From Pseudomonadota bacterium (lineage in GTDB: Bacteria > Pseudomonadota > Alphaproteobacteria > Ferrovibrionales > Ferrovibrionaceae), in NCBI GenBank assembly GCA_021793055.1, contig JAJYTL010000003.1, forward strand, positions 1-27,549: a stretch of 27,549 nt of DNA, in the 5' to 3' direction. The notes under the pieces were generated by a model. It did no database searches and had not been told where the DNA came from. It saw only the letters and a list, made by a program, of their open reading frames with translations. Below are positions 7,328 to 15,450 of this stretch, piece by piece. Numbering within the stretch: position 1 is the first letter of the stretch; the number at the start of each line of letters is the position of its first letter. Made by a program: the position numbers and the translations under genes.

Positions 7328-8038
7328 CTAGCAGCCGAGCCTGTCGGCCAGTTCGGTGAAGCTTTCGACCGCGTAATCGAAATCGGTCTGCGGCATCGGC
7401 CGAGCCCGCGCAGCGCCGTATTCGAGCGGCCGGTGGACATAGGCGGTGCCGAAGCCTTGCGTCCGCGCCGCGTCGAGATCGGCGGGATGCGCCGCCACCA
7501 TCAGGCATTGCTCGGGCCTGAGGCCGAGCAGTTGGGCGGCCTTGCGATAGACCTTGGGATCGGGCTTGAAGCTTTGCGCGAGCTCGGCGCCGAAGGCGAA
7601 ATCCCACGGCAGGCCGCCATGGCGCGCGATGCGGACCTGAATCGCGACGTCGCCGTTCGAGAGCGTCGACAGGATGAACCGCCGCTTGAGCCGGGTCAGG
7701 CCCGCGACCGCGTCCGGCCAGGGATCGAGCGCGTGCCAGGCGCGGTTCAGCCGCTCTATCGCGGCCTGGTCGAGATCGCTAAGGCCGAAGCGGGGGAGAA
7801 TAGCGATCAGGTTCTCGCGGTGCAGATCGTCGAGCCGGGTCCACGGCCGGCTGCGCTCGCGCACCTTGGCCATGGCCGGCTGGTAGAGCGCGCGCCAGGC
7901 ATCGGCGAGGCCGGGCCAGTCGGTCTCGCGACCAAGCTCGCGGCCGAGCGCTTCGCCGGCGCGGATAATGCTGCCGCGCCAATCGACGACGGTGCCGAAG
8001 ACGTCGAAGGTCAAAGCCTGGATGTCGCGCGCGCTCAT
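7328..8038 (-). CDS. HAD hydrolase of the type II haloacid dehalogenase group
   Basis: A 236-residue HAD-superfamily protein. Motif I is FDVFGTVVDW with nucleophile D12. Motif II is LSTLSNGD near residue 125. The motif III lysine is in SFKPDPKVY, and motif IV is AAHPADLDAAR. The overall length and the helical cap (residues about 16-100) match the (S)-2-haloacid dehalogenase type II family. In characterised dehalogenases the motif IV region reads S-x-N-x-x-D. Here it reads A-x-H-x-x-D, as in many uncharacterised homologues, so true dehalogenation is doubtful and the substrate is unknown. The start lies 20 bases downstream of the methyltransferase stop, so the two are probably co-transcribed. 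Confidence 0.82.
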   Translation of the reverse strand: MSARDIQALTFDVFGTVVDWRGSIIRAGEALGRELGRETDWPGLADAWRALYQPAMAKVRERSRPWTRLDDLHRENLIAILPRFGLSDLDQAAIERLNRAWHALDPWPDAVAGLTRLKRRFILSTLSNGDVAIQVRIARHGGLPWDFAFGAELAQSFKPDPKVYRKAAQLLGLRPEQCLMVAAHPADLDAARTQGFGTAYVHRPLEYGAARARPMPQTDFDYAVESFTELADRLGC

Positions 8039-8058
8039 GGGATCTCCGGTTCGCTCAG

Positions 8059-8805
8059 TTAGCTCTCGATCCGGCCGCGGGTCGCGGGCACCGGCCGAAT
8101 CGCCGGCATCAGCCGGCGGCGGCGGCGGCGCTGGGCGGCGAGCGGCGTCACCGCGTAAACCTGCTTGACCGCCTCGGCCAAGATGACGCCGGCGACGCGG
8201 TTGCCCCAGCGGCGGCCGAAGCGCTCAAAGGCCGGCGCCATGCGCAACAGGGTGCGCCGGTGGCTCGGCGGCAGAAACACGGCGCTTGCCGAAAGCAGCG
8301 GCGAGAAATCGTTGTCGCGCAGCAGCCGCGACAGCTGGCTCTGGGAATAGGGCCGGCCCTGGCCGAAGGGGGTGTGCTCGAAACGGGTCCAAAGCCCGCT
8401 GCGGTTCGGCACCACGACGAGAATCCGCCCGCCCGGCGCCAGAACGCGCCAGATTTCGCGCAGCAGCGGGCCGCTCGGCTCCGCGGTTTCGAGGCAATGC
8501 ACCAGAAGCACGCGATCGATCGAGTAATCGGCGAGCGGCAGTTCGGTTTCGTCGACCAGCGCCGTGAGGTTCGGCCCCTCGCGCGGCCAATGCATCACCC
8601 CCTGGCTCGCCGGCATCAGCGCCAGCACGCGCTCGGTTTCCTCGCTGAAGGGGCGGAAATAGGGCACCGCATAGCCGAGGCCGAGCAGACGCTGCCCGGC
8701 GAGGTTCGGCCAGATCTCGCGGATGCGCCGGAGCAGGGCGCGGCGCATGCGCTGGCCGAGCGGGGTGCCGTAGAATTCGTGCAGATCGGTGACGTCGGGC
8801 CGCAT
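8059..8805 (-). CDS. Class I SAM-dependent methyltransferase, divergent from gloB
   Basis: A 248-residue protein with the later motifs of a Methyltransf_11 domain: DYSIDRVLLVHCLETAE (motif II region), LLREIWRVLAPGGRILVVVPN (motif III region) and SRLLRDNDF. Motif I is atypical: LLGLGYAVPYF replaces the usual E/DxGxGxG. The C-terminal 30 residues are strongly basic, with a run of six arginines. I recall members of this group next to gloB in other alphaproteobacteria, but the substrate is not known. The N-terminal residues (DLHEFYGTPLGQRMRRAL) suit this ATG start. It shares a 123-base divergent spacer with gloB and probably forms a two-gene operon with the HAD hydrolase. Confidence 0.8.
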   Translation of the reverse strand: MRPDVTDLHEFYGTPLGQRMRRALLRRIREIWPNLAGQRLLGLGYAVPYFRPFSEETERVLALMPASQGVMHWPREGPNLTALVDETELPLADYSIDRVLLVHCLETAEPSGPLLREIWRVLAPGGRILVVVPNRSGLWTRFEHTPFGQGRPYSQSQLSRLLRDNDFSPLLSASAVFLPPSHRRTLLRMAPAFERFGRRWGNRVAGVILAEAVKQVYAVTPLAAQRRRRRRLMPAIRPVPATRGRIES

Positions 8806-8894
8806 CGGCGAAGCTTAGCACGAAGGCCGCCGTCTTGGCGCGGCAAGCGGCGGGGCTTTTGCCGCCGCGCACGGCCCGTGCGGCGCGAAGCGGG

Positions 8895-8922
8895 TTGGCA
8901 CTTTTCGCCGCGATGCTATGCT
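8895..8922 (+). promoter_or_regulatory. Candidate promoter of gloB giving a leaderless mRNA
   Basis: TTGGCA (8895-8900) and TATGCT (8917-8922) are separated by 16 bases. Transcription would begin about 7 bases after the -10 box, which falls on the gloB ATG at 8929. No Shine-Dalgarno sequence is visible before that ATG. This agreement suggests leaderless initiation, but the boxes are imperfect. Confidence 0.38.
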
Positions 8923-8928
8923 TCCGCC

Positions 8929-9714
8929 ATGGACACGCCGGCGAACAGCAAGCTTCAGATCCGCCAGATTCCGGTTCTGAACGACAATTACGTCTATCTG
9001 ATCCACGATCCGCAAACCGGAGCCACCGGCGTCGTCGATCCCGCCGTGGTCGATCCGGTGGTGGCGCAACTCGACACGGAAGGCTGGCGCCTCAGCCATA
9101 TCCTGAACACCCATCACCATGGCGACCATGTCGGCGGCAATCTGGAGCTGAAGCGGAAAACCGGCTGCACCATCGTCGGTCCGCGCGCCGATGCCGCCCG
9201 CATTCCGGGCATCGACGTCGCGGTCGGCGAGGGCGACAGCTATCGCTTCGGCGGCTTCGAGGCCAAGGTCTTCGACGTGCCGGGGCATACGCGGGGCCAT
9301 ATCGCCTATTGGTTTCCGGATGCCGCGGCGTTGTTTTGCGGCGACACGCTGTTCGCGCTCGGCTGCGGCCGGCTGTTCGAGGGCACGCCGGCGCAAATGT
9401 GGGCGAGCCTGAGCAAGCTAGCGGCGCTCCCCGACGATACCCGGGTCTATTGCGCTCATGAATATACCGCCGCCAATGCCCGCTTCGCGCTCACCGTCGA
9501 GCCCGGCAACGCGGCGTTGAAGGCCCGCGCCGAGGCGATCGCCAAGCGGCGCGCGCAAGGCCTGCCGACGGTGCCCTCGACCCTGGCCGAGGAACGGGCG
9601 ACCAACCCCTTCCTCAGGCCGGACAGTCCCGACCTGCGGCGCACGCTTCATCTCGAAGGCGCCGACGCGGTCGCGGTCTTCGCCGAAACCCGCGCCCGCA
9701 AGGACCGTTTCTAG
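8929..9714 (+). CDS. gloB: Hydroxyacylglutathione hydrolase (glyoxalase II)
   Basis: Hydrolyses S-lactoylglutathione to lactate and glutathione, the second step of methylglyoxal detoxification, in the cytoplasm. It is a 261-residue metallo-beta-lactamase-fold protein of normal length. Binuclear metal ligands are visible: THHHGDH (H62, H64, D66, H67), H120 in PGHTRGH, D139 in CGDTLF and H177 in AHEYT. The ALGCGRLFEGT block and the C-terminal RATNPFLRP segment are typical of glyoxalase II rather than of other lactamase-fold hydrolases. Open frame continues upstream of 8929, but similarity begins at MDTPANSKLQIRQIP, and the candidate promoter ends just before it, so 8929 is chosen. The glutathione transferase gene follows after 67 bases. 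Confidence 0.93.
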   Translation: MDTPANSKLQIRQIPVLNDNYVYLIHDPQTGATGVVDPAVVDPVVAQLDTEGWRLSHILNTHHHGDHVGGNLELKRKTGCTIVGPRADAARIPGIDVAVGEGDSYRFGGFEAKVFDVPGHTRGHIAYWFPDAAALFCGDTLFALGCGRLFEGTPAQMWASLSKLAALPDDTRVYCAHEYTAANARFALTVEPGNAALKARAEAIAKRRAQGLPTVPSTLAEERATNPFLRPDSPDLRRTLHLEGADAVAVFAETRARKDRF

Positions 9715-9781
9715 AGGTTCGCGGGCGCGTCCCCCTCACCCCCCAATCACCCTTCGATCCCATTAAAGAAAGAATCAAGCA

Positions 9782-10375
9782 ATGAAGCTCTATCATTCGC
9801 CGGCCTCGCCCTATGCCCGCAAGGTCCGCGTAATCGCCCAGGAATGCGGCATCGCGCTCGACCTCGTCCCGACCGATCCGCGGGGCGACGCCGCCTACGG
9901 CAAGATCAATCCGCTGCAGCGCATCCCGGCCCTGGTGCTCGACGACGGCGAGGTGCTGTTCGACAGCCCGGTGATCGCCGAATATCTCGACGCCACCGAT
10001 CACCCCGGCCCGAAGCTCTTTCCGGCGAGCGGGCCGGCGCGCTTCCGGGCGCTGAAATTGCAGGCCATGGCCGACGGCATTCTCGACGCGGCGGTGCCGC
10101 GCCGCCAGGAAAGCCTGCGCCCCGCGGCGCTGCAATCGGAGGCCCAGCTCGGCCTCTACAAGCGCTCGATGAGCCAGACGCTCGACGCGCTGGAGGCCAT
10201 GGCGGACAAGCTCGAAGGGGTCAACATCGGCACCATCGCGGTCGCCTGCGCCGTCGGCTATCTCGACTTCCGCTTCCCCGACGATGCCTGGCGCCACGGG
10301 CGGCCGAAGCTCGCCGCCTGGTTCGAGACCTTCGCCAAGCGGCCCTCGCTCGCGGCGACGGCGCCGACCGCCTGA
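9782..10375 (+). CDS. Glutathione S-transferase family protein
   Basis: A 197-residue protein with a thioredoxin-fold N-terminal domain (residues 1-78) and an alpha-helical C-terminal domain. MKLYHSPASPYARKVR carries the candidate catalytic serine (S9 of SPY). PLQRIPALVLDDG holds the cis-proline, and LFDSPVIAEYLD contains the Glu/Asp-Ser-x-x-I glutathione-binding motif. These features suggest a serine-type (Beta/Theta/YibF-like) enzyme; the substrate is unknown. Its position after gloB suits glutathione-dependent detoxification, though the two steps need not be linked. A purine-rich AAAGAAAGAA precedes the ATG. Confidence 0.9.
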   Translation: MKLYHSPASPYARKVRVIAQECGIALDLVPTDPRGDAAYGKINPLQRIPALVLDDGEVLFDSPVIAEYLDATDHPGPKLFPASGPARFRALKLQAMADGILDAAVPRRQESLRPAALQSEAQLGLYKRSMSQTLDALEAMADKLEGVNIGTIAVACAVGYLDFRFPDDAWRHGRPKLAAWFETFAKRPSLAATAPTA

Positions 10376-10387
10376 ACGCGCGCCGGC

Positions 10388-10420
10388 AAAAACCCGGGCC
10401 CCGGCGATTCTTGGGCCAGG
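10388..10420 (-). terminator. Second (imperfect) intrinsic terminator behind mmsA
   Basis: CCGGGCCC (10394-10401) pairs with GGGCCAGG (10413-10420) with one mismatch. Read on the minus strand, the stem is followed by five Ts (10392-10388). It shares the 17-base sequence CGGGCCCCGGCGATTCT with the perfect terminator at 10425-10460, so it looks like a degenerated tandem copy that catches read-through. Confidence 0.5.
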
Positions 10421-10450
10421 GCGGAAAAAAACGCGGGCCCCGGCGATTCT
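10395..10450. repeat. 17-base direct repeat spanning the two terminators
   Basis: CGGGCCCCGGCGATTCT occurs at 10395-10411 and again at 10434-10450, offset by 39 bases. Each copy has a run of A on its left. The simplest reading is a local duplication of one terminator unit. With only two copies there is no sign of a CRISPR or a mobile element. Confidence 0.8.
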
Positions 10451-10460
10451 GGGGCCCGCG
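10425..10460 (-). terminator. Intrinsic terminator of mmsA
   Basis: CGCGGGCCCC (10432-10441) pairs perfectly over ten bases with GGGGCCCGCG (10451-10460) around a nine-base loop. On the minus strand the stem is followed directly by seven Ts (10431-10425). It lies about 57 bases beyond the mmsA stop. No T-run follows on the plus strand, so it serves the minus-strand transcript. Confidence 0.85.
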
Positions 10461-10517
10461 CCGTTTCCGGACTTCGCATTGTTTGGGGCGTTGTTTGGGC
10501 GTCGTTTGGCGGCGGCG

Positions 10518-12017
<1,500 letters not shown>

Positions 12018-12234
12018 GGCATTCTCCCTGTTTGCGGCTGATCCGATGCGCCGCTAGTAAAGCCCCGCCTCCGGCGCCGCGCAAGCCCGGAGCCGGAAGT
12101 ACGGCGCCCGCGCGGCGGCTTTTGCGACGGCGTGGGCGGTTTTTCCGCGGCCCTTGCTCTTTGCCGCGATTGGCGTTACACCGCGCGACATCCATCGGGG
12201 CCTGGTTCGCAGGCTTGTGTTCGGGAGAAAATTC

Positions 12235-13203
12235 ATGGCGCGGAGCAAAATCGCACTGATCGGCGGCGGCAATATCGGCGGCACCCTGGCCCATCTCGCG
12301 GTCCTGAAGGGGCTTGGCGACGTCGTCTTGTTCGACATTGTCGAAGGCCTGCCCCAGGGCAAGTCGCTGGATATTGCGGAAGCCGGCCCGATCGAGGGCT
12401 TCACGGCGCGTCTCAAGGGCGCCAACGACTATGCCGACATCGCCGACGCCGACGTCATCATCGTGACCGCCGGCATCGCCCGCAAGCCCGGCATGAGCCG
12501 CGACGATCTGCTCGGCACCAACATCAAGGTCATGCAATCGGTCGGTCAGGGCATCGCCAAGTACGCGCCGAACGCCTTCGTCATCTGCATCACCAACCCG
12601 CTCGACGCCATGGTCTGGGTGCTGCGCCAGGCTTGCGGCCTGCCGGCCAACAAGGTGGTCGGCATGGCCGGGGTGCTGGATTCCGGCCGCTTCCGCTATT
12701 TCCTGGCCGATGCGATGAACGTTTCGGTCGAGGACGTCTCGGCTTTCGTGCTCGGCGGCCACGGCGACAGCATGGTGCCGCTCGCGCGCTATTCCACGGT
12801 CGCCGGCGTGCCGCTGCCCGACCTCATCCGCATGGGCTGGATTTCCCAGGCCAAGGTCGACGAGATCGTGACCCGCACCCGCAACGGCGGCGCCGAGATC
12901 GTCGGCCTGCTCAAGACCGGCTCCGCCTTCTACGCGCCGGCGTCCTCGGCGATCCGCATGGCGGAAAGCTATCTCGCCGACAAGAAACGGGTTTTGCCTT
13001 GTGCCGCCTATCTTTCGGGCCAGTACGGCGTGAAGGACATCTATGTCGGCGTGCCGGTGGTGATCGGCGCCGGCGGCGTCGAGCGGGTGATGGAGATCGC
13101 GCTCGATGGCGACGAGAAGGCGGCGTTCGACGCTTCCGTCGGCGCGGTTCGCGGCCTGATCGACGCCTGCCTAAAAATTGCGCCGAATCTCGCGGGAAAA
13201 TAA
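12235..13203 (+). CDS. mdh: Malate dehydrogenase
   Basis: NAD-dependent oxidation of malate to oxaloacetate. It is a 322-residue LDH-like type malate dehydrogenase, the usual alphaproteobacterial form. The Rossmann motif GGGNIGG is at residues 10-16 and D34 (VLFDIVEG) binds NAD ribose. The substrate-binding arginine loop is IARKPGMSRDDL (81-92), with arginines at 83 and 89 indicating malate rather than lactate. R152 lies in DSGRFR, and the catalytic His 176 in GGHGDSMVPL. ATG 12235 has GGGAGAAAATTC upstream and places the fold at residue 5, so an upstream in-frame ATG at 12154 is rejected. It stands 118 bases before sucC, as in many alphaproteobacteria. Confidence 0.96.
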   Translation: MARSKIALIGGGNIGGTLAHLAVLKGLGDVVLFDIVEGLPQGKSLDIAEAGPIEGFTARLKGANDYADIADADVIIVTAGIARKPGMSRDDLLGTNIKVMQSVGQGIAKYAPNAFVICITNPLDAMVWVLRQACGLPANKVVGMAGVLDSGRFRYFLADAMNVSVEDVSAFVLGGHGDSMVPLARYSTVAGVPLPDLIRMGWISQAKVDEIVTRTRNGGAEIVGLLKTGSAFYAPASSAIRMAESYLADKKRVLPCAAYLSGQYGVKDIYVGVPVVIGAGGVERVMEIALDGDEKAAFDASVGAVRGLIDACLKIAPNLAGK

Positions 13204-13215
13204 CGGCATTTCGGG

Positions 13216-13243
13216 TTGCGCCCCGAACCCGGGGTGCTATAAC
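13216..13243 (+). promoter_or_regulatory. Candidate promoter upstream of sucC
   Basis: TTGCGC (13216-13221) and TATAAC (13238-13243) are separated by 16 bases in the mdh-sucC spacer. TATAAC is close to consensus and rare in this GC-rich sequence. A short hairpin (TTCGGG/CCCGAA, 13210-13227) overlaps the -35 region. It may give the suc genes a promoter separate from mdh. Prediction only. Confidence 0.4.
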
Positions 13244-13321
13244 TGCCCGATCGCGGTCGCCCGGCCGCTCGGGCTGAGTTGAGCGTTAGTTACCGCCAGC
13301 CATGATCATCAAGAAGACGCA

Positions 13322-14491
13322 ATGAACATTCATGAATATCAGGCGAAGCAGTTGCTCTCTCGCTATGGGGTCAACGTGCTTCGCGGCCAAGTCGCCTATA
13401 CCCCCGAGGAAGCCGTCGCCGGCGCCCGCCAACTCGGCGGCCCGGTCTGGGTCGTCAAGGCGCAAATCCACGCCGGCGGTCGCGGCAAAGGCGGCGGCGT
13501 CAAGCTCGCCCGCTCGATCGACGAGGTAAAATCGCTTTCCGAGCAAATTCTTGGCATGACCCTGGTGACGCCGCAAACCGGTCCGGCCGGCCGCGTCGTC
13601 CGCCGCGTCTATGTCGAGGACGGTTGCGACATCGCCCGCGAGCTCTACCTCGGCCTCCTGATCGATCGCGCCACCGGCCGCATCACCGTGATCGCCTCGA
13701 CTGAGGGCGGCATGGAGATCGAGGAGGTGGCGGCGCGCGAGCCGGACAAGATCTTCCGCCTCGCCATCGATCCCGCCGTCGGCATGCAGCCCTTCTACGC
13801 CCGGCGCGTCGCCTTCGCCCTCGGGCTCAAGGGCCGCGAGCACGCCGCCGCGGTGAAGTTCGTCGAGGGGCTTTACGCCGCCTTCGTCGGTCTCGACATG
13901 TCGGTGGCGGAAATCAATCCGCTGGCGGTGACGAAACAGGGCGAAGTGCTGGCGCTCGACGCCAAGGTTGGCTTCGACGACAACGCGCTGTTCCGCCAGC
14001 GTGCGGTTGAGGAGCTGCGCGACCCGGACGAGGAAGATCCGTCCGAGCTCGAGGCCGCCAAGCACGGCCTCAACTACATCAAGCTCGACGGCAACATCGG
14101 CTGCATGGTGAACGGCGCCGGCCTCGCCATGGCGACCATGGACATCATCAAGCTCTATGGCGCGACGCCGGCGAACTTCCTCGACGTCGGCGGCGGCGCG
14201 ACGCGTGAGCGGGTCACCACCGCGTTCAAGATCATCCTCTCCGATGCCAATGTCGAAGGCATCCTGGTCAATATCTTCGGCGGCATCATGCGCTGCGACG
14301 TGATCGCCGAAGGCGTGATCGCGGCGGCCCGCGAGGTGTCGCTGCACGTGCCGCTCGTGGTTCGCCTTGAGGGCACCAACGTCGCGCAGGGCAAGAAGCT
14401 TCTCGCCGAGAGCGGCTTGCCCATCACTTCGGCCGACAGCCTGGCTGACGCCGCCGACAAGATTGTGCGTGCAGTGCGGGAGGCCGCGTAA
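13322..14491 (+). CDS. sucC: Succinyl-CoA synthetase (ADP-forming) beta subunit
   Basis: Beta subunit of the enzyme converting succinyl-CoA, phosphate and ADP (or GDP) to succinate, CoA and nucleoside triphosphate. It has 389 residues, the standard length. MNIHEYQAKQLLSRYGV opens the ATP-grasp domain. KAQIHAGGRGKGGGVKLA (about residues 46-63) is the nucleotide-binding lysine/glycine segment. VAEINPLAV near residue 197 carries the magnesium ligand region. NIFGGIMRCDVIAEG near residue 316 belongs to the C-terminal CoA-ligase domain. AAGAAG lies before the ATG. The stop codon TAA shares its last base with the sucD ATG (TAATG), so the two subunits are translationally coupled. Confidence 0.96.
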   Translation: MNIHEYQAKQLLSRYGVNVLRGQVAYTPEEAVAGARQLGGPVWVVKAQIHAGGRGKGGGVKLARSIDEVKSLSEQILGMTLVTPQTGPAGRVVRRVYVEDGCDIARELYLGLLIDRATGRITVIASTEGGMEIEEVAAREPDKIFRLAIDPAVGMQPFYARRVAFALGLKGREHAAAVKFVEGLYAAFVGLDMSVAEINPLAVTKQGEVLALDAKVGFDDNALFRQRAVEELRDPDEEDPSELEAAKHGLNYIKLDGNIGCMVNGAGLAMATMDIIKLYGATPANFLDVGGGATRERVTTAFKIILSDANVEGILVNIFGGIMRCDVIAEGVIAAAREVSLHVPLVVRLEGTNVAQGKKLLAESGLPITSADSLADAADKIVRAVREAA

Positions 14492-15366
14492 TGTCGATCC
14501 TAGTCGATGCCTCGACCCGGGTGATCTGCCAGGGCTTCACCGGAACCCAGGGCACCTTCCATTCCGAGCAGGCGATCGCCTATGGCACCAAGATGGTGGG
14601 CGGCGTGACCCCCGGCAAAGGCGGCGAGACCCATCTCGACCTGCCGGTGTTCGATACGGTGGCGGAAGCCGCCGCTGCGACCAAGGCCGACGCCTCGGTG
14701 ATCTACGTGCCGCCGCCCTATGCGGCCGACGCCATTCTCGAGGCGGTCGACGCCGGCATCGATCTCATCATCTGCATCACCGAGGGCATCCCGGTGGTCG
14801 ACATGGTGCGGGTGAAGCGGGCGATGGCGGGCTCGAAGTCGCGTCTTATCGGCCCCAACTGCCCCGGCGTCATCACGCCGGGCGCCTGCAAGATCGGCAT
14901 CATGCCGGGCCATATCCATCTGCCGGGCAAGATCGGCATCGTCTCGCGCTCCGGCACGCTCACCTACGAGGCGGTGGCGCAGACCACGGCCGTTCGCCTC
15001 GGTCAGTCGACCTGCGTCGGCATCGGCGGCGACCCGGTGAACGGCACGAACTTTATTGACTGTTTGGAAATGTTTCTCCGCGACGATGCCACCGAGGGCA
15101 TGATCATGATCGGCGAGATCGGCGGCTCGGCGGAGGAAGACGCGGCGGCGTTCCTGCGCAGCGCGCGGCGCAAGAAGCCGGTCGTCGGCTTCATCGCCGG
15201 CCGCACTGCGCCGAAGGGCCGCCGCATGGGACACGCGGGCGCCATCGTCGCCGGCGGCAAGGGCGGCGCCGAGGACAAGATCGAGGCGATGCGCAGCGCC
15301 GGCATCGTCGTCGCGGATTCCCCGGCCTCGCTCGGCGAGACCATGCTGAAGGTCATGCAGGGGTGA
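14491..15366 (+). CDS. sucD: Succinyl-CoA synthetase alpha subunit
   Basis: Alpha subunit, carrying the CoA site and the phosphohistidine. It has 291 residues. QGFTGTQGTFHSEQAI (residues 14-29) is the CoA-binding Rossmann segment. GPNCPGVITPG (121-131) and VSRSGTLTYEA are conserved. The phosphorylated histidine is H248 in GRRMGHAGAIV. It starts on the last base of sucC and is followed by an 84-base gap to sucA. Confidence 0.96.
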   Translation: MSILVDASTRVICQGFTGTQGTFHSEQAIAYGTKMVGGVTPGKGGETHLDLPVFDTVAEAAAATKADASVIYVPPPYAADAILEAVDAGIDLIICITEGIPVVDMVRVKRAMAGSKSRLIGPNCPGVITPGACKIGIMPGHIHLPGKIGIVSRSGTLTYEAVAQTTAVRLGQSTCVGIGGDPVNGTNFIDCLEMFLRDDATEGMIMIGEIGGSAEEDAAAFLRSARRKKPVVGFIAGRTAPKGRRMGHAGAIVAGGKGGAEDKIEAMRSAGIVVADSPASLGETMLKVMQG

Positions 15367-15450
15367 CATCGTAGTCCGCCGGCGCCAAGTCGCGCCGCCT
15401 GGACGTTGACAGAGAAGGACGCCGGCCGGAAGGCGCGGCGCATTCCGCAT

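Noticed and set aside
10395..10450. Minimal CRISPR or mobile-element ends from the 17-base direct repeat
   Set aside because: Only two copies, each forming a terminator hairpin with an adjacent T-run on the minus strand. No cas genes, transposase or target-site duplication.
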